Notes under the pieces: model-generated | What the model was told of the DNA's origin: nothing | Databases searched by the model: none | Seen by the model: the letters and a program-made list of their open reading frames with translations, nothing else | Source of the DNA: Streptomyces fumanus | GTDB lineage: Bacteria > Actinomycetota > Actinomycetes > Streptomycetales > Streptomycetaceae | Assembly: GCF_014655295.1 (NCBI RefSeq) | Contig: NZ_BNBI01000015.1 | Span: 62,001 to 126,000 of the forward strand | Direction: 5' to 3' | DNA length: 64,000 nt | Program-made: the position numbers and the translations under genes | Shown: piece by piece, positions 57,179 to 64,000 of the stretch | Numbering within the stretch: position 1 is the stretch's first letter | Layout: every line of letters begins with the position of its first letter

Positions 57179-59022
57179 CGCACGACCGCCTCCTCCACCA
57201 GCAGCTTGCCGGCCGCCGCGATGGACTCGGCGTCGATGCCGGCGGCGTGCAGTTGCTGGTCGGGCGCGGCCGAGCCCGGCATGGTGCGCACGGCGAGCCG
57301 GACCAGCCGGGGCACGGGGCCGCCGTCGGCCAGGGCCTCCGCGACGGCGTCGCCGAGGCCGCCCTCGGGGTGGTGGTCCTCGACGGTGACCAGGCACCCG
57401 GTCTCCTCGGCGGCCCGGCGCAGGGTGTCCCGGTCCACCGGCTTGACCGAGTACAGGTCGATCACCCGGGCCCGGATGCCCTCGCCCGCCAGGGCGTCGG
57501 CGGCGGCCAGCGCCTCGGGCACGGTGACCCCGGCGGCGACCAGCGTCAGCCGGTCCTCGGCGGAGGAGCGCAGCACCTTGCTGCCGCCGACCGGGAACTC
57601 CTCGTCGGGCCCGTAGAGCACCTCGCTGCCGCCGCGCGAGGTGCGCAGGTAGCGGATGCCCTCCAGGCCGGCCGCCGCGGCGACCAGCTTGGCGGTCTGG
57701 TTGGCGTCGCACGGGTAGAGCACGGTCGAGCCGTGCACCGCGCGCATCATCGCCAGGTCCTCCAGGCCCATCTGGCTGGGCCCGTCCTGGCCGATGGCGA
57801 CGCCCGCGTGGGAGCCGTTGAGGACGATGCCGGAGCCGCTGATGGAGGCCATCCGCACGAAGTCGTGCGCCCGGGTGAGGAACGCGGCGAAGGTGGAGGC
57901 GTACGGCAGCCAGGCACGGGCCGCCATGCCGACCGCCGTGGCGACCAACTGCTGCTCGGCGATGTAGCACTCGAAGTACCGCTCGGGGTGCTCCTTGGCG
58001 AAGTACTCGGCGCGCGTGGAGTCGCCGACCTCGCCGTCCAGGACCACGACGTCCGGGCGGGCGGTGCCGAGCGCGGTGAGGGCCTGGCCGAAGGCGTCCC
58101 GGGTGGCGGCCTGCTCGCCCTTCTCCCAGCGGGGCAGCTCGATCCGGCCGGCAGGAGCGGGGTGCGGCGAGCGGGCGGACGGCGGCTCGTGCACGTGCAG
58201 GGTGATGCCGCGGGGGCCGCCGAGTTCGGCGATGGCGTCGTCGGCGTTCTTCAGCGGCTTGCCGTGCAGTCCCTCGTGGTCCTCGACGTCCGCGACGCCC
58301 TTGCCCTTCAGGGTGCGGGCGATGATCGCGGTGGGCTGGCCCCGGGTGGACAGGGCCTCGCCGTAGGCGCGGTCGATGGCGTCCACGTCGTGGCCGTCGA
58401 TCTCCACGGTGTGCCAGTCGAAGGCGCGGAAGCGGCGGGCGTAGGCGTCCAGGTCGTGGCCGTGCCGGGTCGGGCCGCGCTGGCCGAGCCGGTTGACGTC
58501 GACGATCACGGTCAGGTTGTCCAGGTGCTCGTACCCGGCGTGCTCGGCGGCCTCCCAGATGGAGCCCTCGGCCAGCTCGCTGTCCCCGCACAGCACCCAT
58601 ACCCGGTATCCGGTGCGGTCCAGGCGCTGCCCGGCCAGCGCGATGCCGACGCCGACGGGCAGGCCCTGGCCGAGGGAGCCGGTGGCGGTCTCCACCCACG
58701 GCAGCCGCCGCGGCGTCGGATGGCCCTCCAGGCGGCTGCCCAGCTTGCGGAAGGTGACCAGCTCCTCGTCGTCGACGACGCCGGCCGCCTTGTACGCGGC
58801 GTACAACAGGGGCGAGGCGTGGCCCTTGGACAGGACGAAGCGGTCGTTGCCGGGGTGGGCGGGGCGCTCGAAGTCGTAGCGCAGGTGGCGGGCGAGCAGC
58901 ACGGCCATCAGGTCGGCGGCGGACATCGACGAGGTCGGGTGCCCGGAGCCCGCGGCGGCCGCGGCACGGACGCTGTCGACGCGCAACTGCTGGGCCAGTT
59001 CGACGAGTTCCTCGGTGTTCAT
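57175..59022 (-). CDS. transketolase
   Basis: A 615-residue full-length transketolase with all three domains. The TPP site is GHPTSSMSAADLMAVLLARH at the start and WVLCGDSELAEGSIWEAAEH with IVDVNRLGQRGP. The pyrimidine-binding half is ERYFECYIAEQQLVATAVGM. The C-terminal domain is EVLYGPDEEFPVGGSKVLRS onwards. The catalytic Glu of the pyrimidine part is in YIAEQQ. It transfers two-carbon units in the pentose-phosphate pathway. The ATG at 59022 has GGAAGGAG about 7 bases upstream. It is driven by the minus-strand SigB-type promoter at 59190 and is coupled to the ligD-like gene. The main housekeeping transketolase is presumably elsewhere, beside transaldolase. Confidence 0.93.
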   Translation of the reverse strand: MNTEELVELAQQLRVDSVRAAAAAGSGHPTSSMSAADLMAVLLARHLRYDFERPAHPGNDRFVLSKGHASPLLYAAYKAAGVVDDEELVTFRKLGSRLEGHPTPRRLPWVETATGSLGQGLPVGVGIALAGQRLDRTGYRVWVLCGDSELAEGSIWEAAEHAGYEHLDNLTVIVDVNRLGQRGPTRHGHDLDAYARRFRAFDWHTVEIDGHDVDAIDRAYGEALSTRGQPTAIIARTLKGKGVADVEDHEGLHGKPLKNADDAIAELGGPRGITLHVHEPPSARSPHPAPAGRIELPRWEKGEQAATRDAFGQALTALGTARPDVVVLDGEVGDSTRAEYFAKEHPERYFECYIAEQQLVATAVGMAARAWLPYASTFAAFLTRAHDFVRMASISGSGIVLNGSHAGVAIGQDGPSQMGLEDLAMMRAVHGSTVLYPCDANQTAKLVAAAAGLEGIRYLRTSRGGSEVLYGPDEEFPVGGSKVLRSSAEDRLTLVAAGVTVPEALAAADALAGEGIRARVIDLYSVKPVDRDTLRRAAEETGCLVTVEDHHPEGGLGDAVAEALADGGPVPRLVRLAVRTMPGSAAPDQQLHAAGIDAESIAAAGKLLVEEAVVR

Positions 59023-59168
59023 GAGTCTCCTTCCGCGGGTACGGGGGCAGCGGGACCGGCACTCTCCCCGGGCCGTACGGGGCGCCCGCCCCGGGGCCGC
59101 TCGCGTGCGCGCGGGCCTTCCGCGTCCCCGTGGCCCGGTGCGGTCAAACACGGGCGGCCGGCGGCGCC

Positions 59169-59214
59169 GGTTGCCGGCCTCCCGCGCGGGTACCCGGCCC
59201 GGGACCCCGCACGC
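59169..59214. promoter_or_regulatory. second back-to-back SigB-family promoter pair with GGGTACCC core
   Basis: The plus strand has GGTT (59169-59172), 15 bases, then GGGTAC (59188-59193), driving the F420 oxidoreductase (ATG at 59238). The minus strand has GCGT (59214-59211), 15 bases, then GGGTAC (59195-59190), driving transketolase (ATG at 59022). The -10 elements overlap in GGGTACCC (59188-59195). Spacing and symmetry equal the site at 45213. Confidence 0.7.
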
Positions 59215-59237
59215 TCACGTTCCGGAGGCGTCCCCCC

Positions 59238-60191
59238 ATGCCCGAGTACGGCTATTTCCTCTCGTGCGAGCAGTTCGGCCCCGCCGAGCTGATCGAGCAG
59301 GCCCGGATGGCCGAGCAGGCCGGTTTCCAGGCGCTGTGGATCTCCGACCACTACCATCCGTGGAACGACGAGCAGGGCCAGAGCCCGTTCGTGTGGTCGG
59401 TGATCGGCGCGCTGTCGCAGGCGGTGTCGCTGCCGATCGAGACGGCGGTGACCTGTCCGACCGTGCGCATCCACCCGGCGGTGGTGGCCCAGGCCGCGGC
59501 GACCAGCGCGGTGATGACCGGCGGCCGGTTCCGGCTCGGCGTCGGCTCCGGCGAGGCGCTCAACGAACACGTCGTCGGCGGTGCCTGGCCGCCCGCGCGC
59601 GTGCGGCTGGAGATGCTGGAGGAGGCGATCGAGGTGATGCGCCGCCTGTTCACCGGCGAGCAGGTCACCCATCACGGCACGCACTACACCGTGGAGAACG
59701 CCCGGCTCTACACGGTCCCGGACGAGCCGGTCCCGATCGACGTCTCCGGTTTCGGCCCCGTCGCCACGGACCTGGCGGCCCGGGTCGGCGACGGCTACAT
59801 CACGATGATACCGGACGCCTCGATGGTCGAGCGGTACCGCTCGGGCGGCGGCGGCACCAAGCCGGTCAGCGGCGGTACGAAGGTCTGCTACGACACCGAC
59901 CCGGAGGCCGCCGTCCGGACGGTGCACCGGCTGTGGGCCAACGAGCTGCTGCCCGGCGAGCTGGGCCAGGTGCTGCCCTCGCCGAAGCACTTCGAACAGG
60001 CGCAGACCCTGGTCACCGAGGACATGGTCCGGGAGAACCGGGTCTGCGGCGACGACGTCGACGCGCACGTGGCCGAGCTGAAGCGGTTCGCGGACGCCGG
60101 GTTCGACCGGGTGTACGTCAACCAGATCGGCCCCGACCTGCGCGGCTTCTTCGACTTCTACCGCACGAAGGTGCTGCCCCAGCTCCCGTAG
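59238..60191 (+). CDS. F420-dependent oxidoreductase, G6PDH-like (LLM class)
   Basis: A 317-residue luciferase-like TIM-barrel protein of the F420-dependent subgroup related to F420-dependent glucose-6-phosphate dehydrogenase. Its start is PEYGYFLSCEQFGPAELIEQ, followed by GFQALWISDHYHPWNDEQGQ (His for F420 chemistry), GGRFRLGVGSGEALNEHVVG and PIDVSGFGPVATDLAARVGD. The barrel ends with FDRVYVNQIGPDLRGFFDFY. It reduces F420 with an alcohol or sugar-phosphate substrate; which one is unknown. The ATG at 59238 has TCCGGAGGCG 8-17 bases upstream. It is the divergent partner of transketolase, so an F420H2-supplying role in pentose metabolism is plausible. Confidence 0.9.
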   Translation: MPEYGYFLSCEQFGPAELIEQARMAEQAGFQALWISDHYHPWNDEQGQSPFVWSVIGALSQAVSLPIETAVTCPTVRIHPAVVAQAAATSAVMTGGRFRLGVGSGEALNEHVVGGAWPPARVRLEMLEEAIEVMRRLFTGEQVTHHGTHYTVENARLYTVPDEPVPIDVSGFGPVATDLAARVGDGYITMIPDASMVERYRSGGGGTKPVSGGTKVCYDTDPEAAVRTVHRLWANELLPGELGQVLPSPKHFEQAQTLVTEDMVRENRVCGDDVDAHVAELKRFADAGFDRVYVNQIGPDLRGFFDFYRTKVLPQLP

Positions 60192-60239
60192 CCCCACCGG
60201 GGCCGGGGCGGTACCGTCCCGGGGCGCCGGACGGCCGGG

Positions 60240-60767
60240 TCAGCTCCGGTCGTGCGGGGCCTCGGGGTCGATCTCGTCCTGGCGCGGCGCGGCCGGCCCG
60301 GTGCCGCCGGGGGCCGGGCTGCCCGCGCCGGGCGCTCCGGTGGCGCCGGAGGCACCGCCGGGGGCGACCGGCGGCATCGGCGGGTAGGGCATGCCCAGGC
60401 CGCTGGGCGGCGCGGCGGGGGCGGTGCCGCCGACCGTGCGGCCGGGCGCGGACGGCTGGTGGGTGCCGTCGGGGCGGTGCGGCCGGGCGGCGCCGCGCAG
60501 CGCGTAGGCGACGGCGGCCAGCAGCGCGGCGGTGATCAGCGCGGCGGCCCAGTCCGGCAGCGCGAGGGCGAGCAGGAGACCCACGGCGAGCGCGAGGGCC
60601 GCGCCCGCGTACAGGGCGACGGCGCCGGACGCGGCGTACAGCGTCGCGCGGCGGCGCTGCTTGCGGGTCTGCTCGCGCAGCTCGTCCCGTACGGTCTCGC
60701 GGGCCACCTGTGCCAGTTCGTCGACCAGGTGCTTGTCCAGATGCTCCAGATGCTCCAAGCGGTCCAT
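60240..60767 (-). CDS. holin-like (Phage_holin_3_6) two-helix membrane protein
   Basis: A 175-residue protein. Residues 1-45 are a charged helix (LEHLDKHLVDELAQVARETV, RDELREQTRKQRRRATLYAA). Two hydrophobic helices follow at about 47-68 and 72-92 (AVALYAGAALALAVGLLLAL, AALITAALLAAVAYAL). A Pro/Gly/Ala-rich tail of about 75 residues follows. The two-helix hairpin matches the Phage_holin_3_6 family, common in actinobacterial chromosomes and not evidence of phage. Function is unknown. The ATG at 60767 lies 9 bases after the minus-strand GGGTAC (60782-60777). Confidence 0.82.
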   Translation of the reverse strand: MDRLEHLEHLDKHLVDELAQVARETVRDELREQTRKQRRRATLYAASGAVALYAGAALALAVGLLLALALPDWAAALITAALLAAVAYALRGAARPHRPDGTHQPSAPGRTVGGTAPAAPPSGLGMPYPPMPPVAPGGASGATGAPGAGSPAPGGTGPAAPRQDEIDPEAPHDRS

Positions 60768-60774
60768 GCCGGAC

Positions 60775-60782
60775 GGGTACCC
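60775..60782 (-). promoter_or_regulatory. GGGTACCC element ahead of the holin-like gene
   Basis: The octamer GGGTACCC is placed relative to the start codon much as in the DUF6158 gene: GGGTAC then 9 bases to ATG. The minus strand has CCAT instead of GNNT at 15 bases, so the -35 match is poor. Confidence 0.4.
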
Positions 60783-60836
60783 GCGACCCGGCGGTCCATG
60801 GGCGGGCCGCCCGCCGCGCCAACTAGGCTCCCCCGT

Positions 60837-61184
60837 ATGGACATTCTGGGAGCCACACTGCGCATCTGTGTCGACGACCTGGACAAGGCGATCCCCTTCT
60901 ACGAGGGACTGGCCGGGGGCCGGGCCCTGCGTTTCGAGCGCGGTGGGGTGCAGGTCGCCGCGATCGGCTGCTTCCTGCTGATGAGCGGGCCCCCCTCCGA
61001 GCTGGACCTGCTGCGCAAGGTCGCCGCGACCATCGCCGTGACGGACGTGGCGGAGACCGCCCGGGTGCTGGCGGACCTGGGCGCCGACATCATCGCCGGC
61101 CCGGTGCCGACCCCGGTGGGCCGCAATCTGATCGCCCGTCACCCCGACGGCATGGTGTACGAGTACGCCGACCGCCGTCCGTGA
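60837..61184 (+). CDS. VOC-superfamily (glyoxalase-like) protein
   Basis: A 115-residue single vicinal-oxygen-chelate module: GATLRICVDDLDKAIPFYEG, LAGGRALRFERGGVQVAAIG and TIAVTDVAETARVLADLGAD, with the closing NLIARHPDGMVYEYAD. Candidate metal ligands are the Glu and His in that last block, but no complete 2-His-1-Glu set is evident. The function may be binding rather than catalysis. The ATG at 60837 lacks a Shine-Dalgarno; TAGGCT, a good -10, ends 7 bases ahead, so the transcript is probably leaderless. Confidence 0.85.
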   Translation: MDILGATLRICVDDLDKAIPFYEGLAGGRALRFERGGVQVAAIGCFLLMSGPPSELDLLRKVAATIAVTDVAETARVLADLGADIIAGPVPTPVGRNLIARHPDGMVYEYADRRP

Positions 61185-61222
61185 ACCGGTGGCCGGGCGG
61201 GGCCGGTCCCCGTCCGGCCGGA

Positions 61223-61774
61223 TCAGCCGGCGGCGGACTCGGCGGTGATCGCCCACCGCTGGTGGTCGCGCCAGGCCCCGTCGACGTAGAGCATCTTCGG
61301 TGAGAAGCCCTCCAGGCGGAAGCCGCAGGAGCGGGCCAGGGCGATGGACGCGGCGTTGCCGGGCTGGACGTTGATCTCCAGCCGGTGCAGGCGCATCGGT
61401 CCGAAGGCGTACCGGACGACGAGGCCGAGGCCCTCCTTCATCAGCCCCCGGCCAGCCGCGTGGGCGAAGGCGCCGTAGCCGAGCGCCCCGCTGAGGAAGC
61501 CGCCCTCGACGATGTTGTTGATGTTGATGAACCCGGCGATCGCGCCCCCGGCGGCCTTCTCGCACACCAGGAACCCGGCCTTGGCCGGGTCCTCGATCAG
61601 CCGCCCGGCGTACCGGGCGTACGCCTGCGCGCTGTCCGGCGGGAAGAGCCAGGGGTGGTGCAGGTCCTTGCTCTCCCGGGCCCGCGCGGTGAACTCGGCG
61701 GCGTCCGCGTGGGTGAAGTGGCGCAGGCCGGTCCGGGGGCCCTCGATCAGGTAGCGCGGCGGGGTGTGCGGCAT
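61223..61774 (-). CDS. GNAT acetyltransferase, RimJ/RimL type
   Basis: A 183-residue GNAT-fold N-acetyltransferase. The acetyl-CoA site is GYGAFAHAAGRGLMKEGLGL, following the beta-strand FININNIVEGGFLSGALGYG. The C-terminal motif LHRLEINVQPGNAASIALAR then SCGFRLEGFSPKML is the RimJ/RimL signature. These modify N-terminal Ala/Ser of ribosomal proteins or other amines; the acceptor is not predictable. The ATG at 61774 is preceded by TAGGCT with a 6-base gap and no Shine-Dalgarno, again suggesting a leaderless message. Confidence 0.9.
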   Translation of the reverse strand: MPHTPPRYLIEGPRTGLRHFTHADAAEFTARARESKDLHHPWLFPPDSAQAYARYAGRLIEDPAKAGFLVCEKAAGGAIAGFININNIVEGGFLSGALGYGAFAHAAGRGLMKEGLGLVVRYAFGPMRLHRLEINVQPGNAASIALARSCGFRLEGFSPKMLYVDGAWRDHQRWAITAESAAG

Positions 61775-61796
61775 CCGGCCAGCCTACGCCGGGCGC

Positions 61797-63749
61797 TCAG
61801 GTGGTCAGTTCCAGGGTGGGGATGCCCCGCGGGTCGATGCCGAACACCTGCGCGTACAGGGAGAGTTCGGCCTCCAGGGCGCGGACCATGGTCTCCGCGC
61901 GCCGGAAGCCGTGCCCCTCGCCCGCGAAGGCGAGGTAGGCGTGCGGCACCCCGCGCCCGGCCAGGCGGGCGAGGAACCGCTCGCACTGGGCGGGCGGGCA
62001 GATCACGTCGTCCAGGCCCTGGAGCAGCAGGAACGGGACGGTGATCCGGTCGGCGTGCTCGGCGGGCGAGCGTTCCGCGTACCGGGCGGGCACCTCGGCG
62101 TACGGGCCGATCAGGGACTCCAGGTAGCGGGACTCGAAGTCGTGGGTGCCGCCGGCCTGCCACTCGGTCAGGTCCAGCACGGGGTAGCTGATCGTGCCGC
62201 AGGCGTAGACGTCGGTGCCGGCCAGGGAGGCGGCGGCGGTCCAGCCACCCGCGCTGCCGCCGCGCACGGCGAGCCGGTCCGGGTCGGCGGTGCCCTCCTC
62301 GGCGAGGGCGAGGGCGACGGCCGCGCAGTCCTCCACGTCGACCACGCCCCACTGCTCGCGCAGTTGCTCGCGGTACCGGCGGCCGTAGCCGGTGGAGCCG
62401 CCGTAGTTGACCTCGGCGACGCCGATGCCGCGGGAGGTGAAGTAGGCGATCTCCAGGTCGAGGACGAGCGGCGCCCGGCTGGTGGGCCCGCCGTGCGCCC
62501 AGATGACGTACGGCGGCAGTTCGTCGCCGGGCGCGACGCACTCCGGGTTGTGCGGCGGGTAGACGTGGGCGTGGATCTCCCGGCCGTCGGGTCCGGTGAA
62601 GGTGCGGATCTGCGGTTCTGGGTAGTGCACCGGGTCGACGGCGTCGTCGTGGGCGGCGCCGATCACCCGGGCGCGGCCGGTGCGGGCGTCCAGTTCGACC
62701 ACCTCGTAGGCGCTGCGCGGGCTGGCGCCGACGGCGGCGATCCGCTCGCCGTGGGTGGCCAGGGCGGGCGCGAACTCGGTCCAGGGGCCGGCCGCGTCGA
62801 CGACCTCGCCGGTCTCGGGATCGAGGATGCCGAGCGCGGTGGCGCCCCGGCCGTGCACGACGGCGATCAGTCCGTTCTCCAGCGGGGCGAACCAGCGCAT
62901 GCCCAGCTTCCACAGCGGCCCGCCGAACTCCTCCTCGCGGGGACACAGCGGCCGGCCGTCGCGGTAGAGGTTCCACCAGCCGGTGCGGTCGGAGGCGTAC
63001 AGCAGGGCGCCGTCGGGGGCCCAGTCGACCTGGGCGATCGACTCCTGGGGGCCGCCGGCGACGGTCTCCGGCGGGCCGAAGACGCCGTCGGGGCCGATGT
63101 CGGCGACCAGCAGTTCGGTGCCGTCCCACGGCATCCGGGGGTGGTCCCAGGCCAGCCAGGCCGCCCGCCGCCCGCCGGGCGCGAGACGGGGGCCGGTGAC
63201 GAACCGGTGCCGTTCGGGGGTCAGTTCGCGTACCGCGTCCCGGTCCTCGGCGGCCGAGCCGTCCAGCGGTACGGCGGCCGGTACCCGGCGCACGTCGGTG
63301 GGGCCGTCGCCGGTGAACTCCTCCAGCACGCACCACACCTCGCCGCGCTCCACCAGCACCCGCGGCTCGGCCCAGCGCAGCCCGCCGCCCACCGGCGACC
63401 GGGGGGTGAGGGGCCGGGGCTCGCCGCCGGGCGCGCAGCGGTACAGCCGCTGGTCGGCGAAGTTCACGAACACGATGAGCGGGCCGTCGGCGGTGACGGC
63501 GGCGTCCCAGGGCCGGCCGCCGTACTCGATGACCCGGCTGCGCACGTTCCACGGGGCGGGCAGCAGGACCTCCTCGCCGCCGTCGGCGCGCCGCCGCACC
63601 AGGGTGCGCCGGCCGTCCTCGGTCGGCCGGGGCGCGGTCCACCACACCTCGTCGCCGACGAAACCGACGTCCTCGGGCCGCCCGTCGTGCGCGGCGGCGA
63701 GCGCCGCGTCGATCGGTGACGGCCACGATCCGTACGCCAGGGTCCGCAC
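61797..63749 (-). CDS. S9-family prolyl oligopeptidase-like serine peptidase
   Basis: A 650-residue two-domain peptidase. Residues about 20-390 form a beta-propeller; residues about 400-650 are an alpha/beta hydrolase with the catalytic triad: Ser in VRGGSAGGWTAAASL, Asp in LLQGLDDVICPPAQ and His in GEGHGFRRAETMV. The oxyanion region is PYVIWAHGGPTSRAPLVLDL. It resembles the acylaminoacyl/dipeptidyl peptidase group acting on short peptides, in the cytoplasm since no signal peptide is seen. The GTG at 63749 has GGGGAG 4-9 bases upstream; an upstream in-frame start would add an unrelated 31 residues. An M20 peptidase gene precedes it on the same strand. Confidence 0.92.
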   Translation of the reverse strand: MRTLAYGSWPSPIDAALAAAHDGRPEDVGFVGDEVWWTAPRPTEDGRRTLVRRRADGGEEVLLPAPWNVRSRVIEYGGRPWDAAVTADGPLIVFVNFADQRLYRCAPGGEPRPLTPRSPVGGGLRWAEPRVLVERGEVWCVLEEFTGDGPTDVRRVPAAVPLDGSAAEDRDAVRELTPERHRFVTGPRLAPGGRRAAWLAWDHPRMPWDGTELLVADIGPDGVFGPPETVAGGPQESIAQVDWAPDGALLYASDRTGWWNLYRDGRPLCPREEEFGGPLWKLGMRWFAPLENGLIAVVHGRGATALGILDPETGEVVDAAGPWTEFAPALATHGERIAAVGASPRSAYEVVELDARTGRARVIGAAHDDAVDPVHYPEPQIRTFTGPDGREIHAHVYPPHNPECVAPGDELPPYVIWAHGGPTSRAPLVLDLEIAYFTSRGIGVAEVNYGGSTGYGRRYREQLREQWGVVDVEDCAAVALALAEEGTADPDRLAVRGGSAGGWTAAASLAGTDVYACGTISYPVLDLTEWQAGGTHDFESRYLESLIGPYAEVPARYAERSPAEHADRITVPFLLLQGLDDVICPPAQCERFLARLAGRGVPHAYLAFAGEGHGFRRAETMVRALEAELSLYAQVFGIDPRGIPTLELTT

Positions 63750-63765
63750 TGTCTCCCCCACTCCC

Positions 63766-64000
63766 CTAGGCCGTGCGCAGGAACCGGTCGAGAACGCGGA
63801 CGCCGAAGTGCAGCGCCTCGACGGGTACGCGTTCGTCGACACCGTGGAAGAGGGCCTGGTAGTCGAAGCCCTCCGGAAGTCTCAGGGGCGCGAAGCCGTA
63901 GCCGGTGATGCCCAGGCGGGAGAACTGCTTGGCGTCCGTGCCGCCCGACATGCAGTACGGCACCACGTGCCCCTCGGGGGCGAACTCCTCGACGGCGGCC
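63766..64000 (-). CDS. M20/ArgE/DapE-family metallopeptidase, C-terminal part only
   Basis: The gene enters from the right edge; only the last 77 codons are visible. The segment VVPYCMSGGTDAKQFSRLGI, followed by TGYGFAPLRLPEGFDYQALF and HGVDERVPVEALHFGVRVLD, is the closing catalytic block of M20 peptidases, with the zinc-binding His in LFHGVDERV. The TAG stop lies 16 bases before the S9 peptidase start, so the two peptidases are probably co-transcribed. The substrate is unknown. Confidence 0.88.
   Translation of the reverse strand, partial: AAVEEFAPEGHVVPYCMSGGTDAKQFSRLGITGYGFAPLRLPEGFDYQALFHGVDERVPVEALHFGVRVLDRFLRTA

Noticed and set aside
60240..60767. Prophage remnant suggested by the holin-like domain
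   Set aside because: This two-helix family is common in actinobacterial chromosomes; no lysin, integrase or structural phage gene is present.

Overview
The window is high-GC actinobacterial chromosome, almost certainly Streptomyces. GC is extreme throughout, GTG and TTG starts are common, genes overlap by 1-4 bases in tight operons, and the content is typical of the genus (CBM2-bearing cellulases, HTH/DUF5753 regulator, PF04672 methyltransferase, F420-dependent oxidoreductase, a gvpOAFGYZJLSK gas-vesicle cluster). From memory, the order cellulases - narGHJI - gvp - ligD/transketolase matches the S. coelicolor SCO6495-SCO6564 neighbourhood; this is recall, not a search.

Layout. 1-10.6 kb is a metabolic and transport mixture: a partial FabH-like synthase, an oxalate/formate-type MFS carrier with a tiny companion protein, FdhD, a bile-acid:Na+ symporter-like carrier divergent from a LysR regulator, a double Lrp/AsnC regulator divergent from a 14-TM drug exporter, an acyl-CoA ligase and an aldo/keto reductase. 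10.7-20.3 kb is a plant cell-wall degradation island: GH6 and GH48 cellulases divergent from a region with one perfect and one imperfect CebR box, then GH74 xyloglucanase and PL11 rhamnogalacturonan lyase, separated by strong hairpins. 20.4-24.7 kb holds small regulators, two methyltransferases and a pterin dehydratase; an XRE regulator has matching inverted repeats at its own start and upstream of its convergent membrane-protein neighbour.

24.8-33.2 kb carries a complete respiratory nitrate reductase operon (narGHJI, each junction overlapping) facing a solitary dnaK with an HspR-type inverted repeat over its -35. 33.3-43.3 kb contains OsmC, an APC permease, a membrane-anchored phosphodiesterase-like protein, a degenerate recombinase-like protein, two metallo-beta-lactamase-fold proteins, a frameshifted DedA gene and an aminotransferase-fold protein with no catalytic lysine.

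43.4-46.4 kb is a compact stress set (DUF2795, CBS, DJ-1, DUF6158, baeRF). 46.4-50.8 kb has an ABC-F ATPase, a PAP2-lipid kinase fusion and a methyltransferase. 50.8-56.2 kb is the ten-gene gvp operon, preceded on the same strand by transketolase and a stand-alone LigD polymerase domain. 59.2-64 kb returns to housekeeping or unknown genes (F420 oxidoreductase, holin-like membrane protein, VOC, GNAT, S9 peptidase, partial M20 peptidase).

The most notable regulatory feature is a repeated architecture: the palindrome GGGTACCC between divergent genes, with a GNNT element exactly 15 bases upstream on both strands. This reads as two SigB-family promoters back to back sharing a -10. It occurs at 45.2 kb (DUF6158 / baeRF) and 59.2 kb (transketolase-ligD, possibly gvp / F420 oxidoreductase), and a one-directional copy precedes DUF2795-CBS-DJ-1. 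Together these suggest that the stress set, and perhaps the gvp region, form a stress-sigma regulon embedded beside the nitrate reductase. No RNA genes, insertion sequences, phage or CRISPR arrays were seen.
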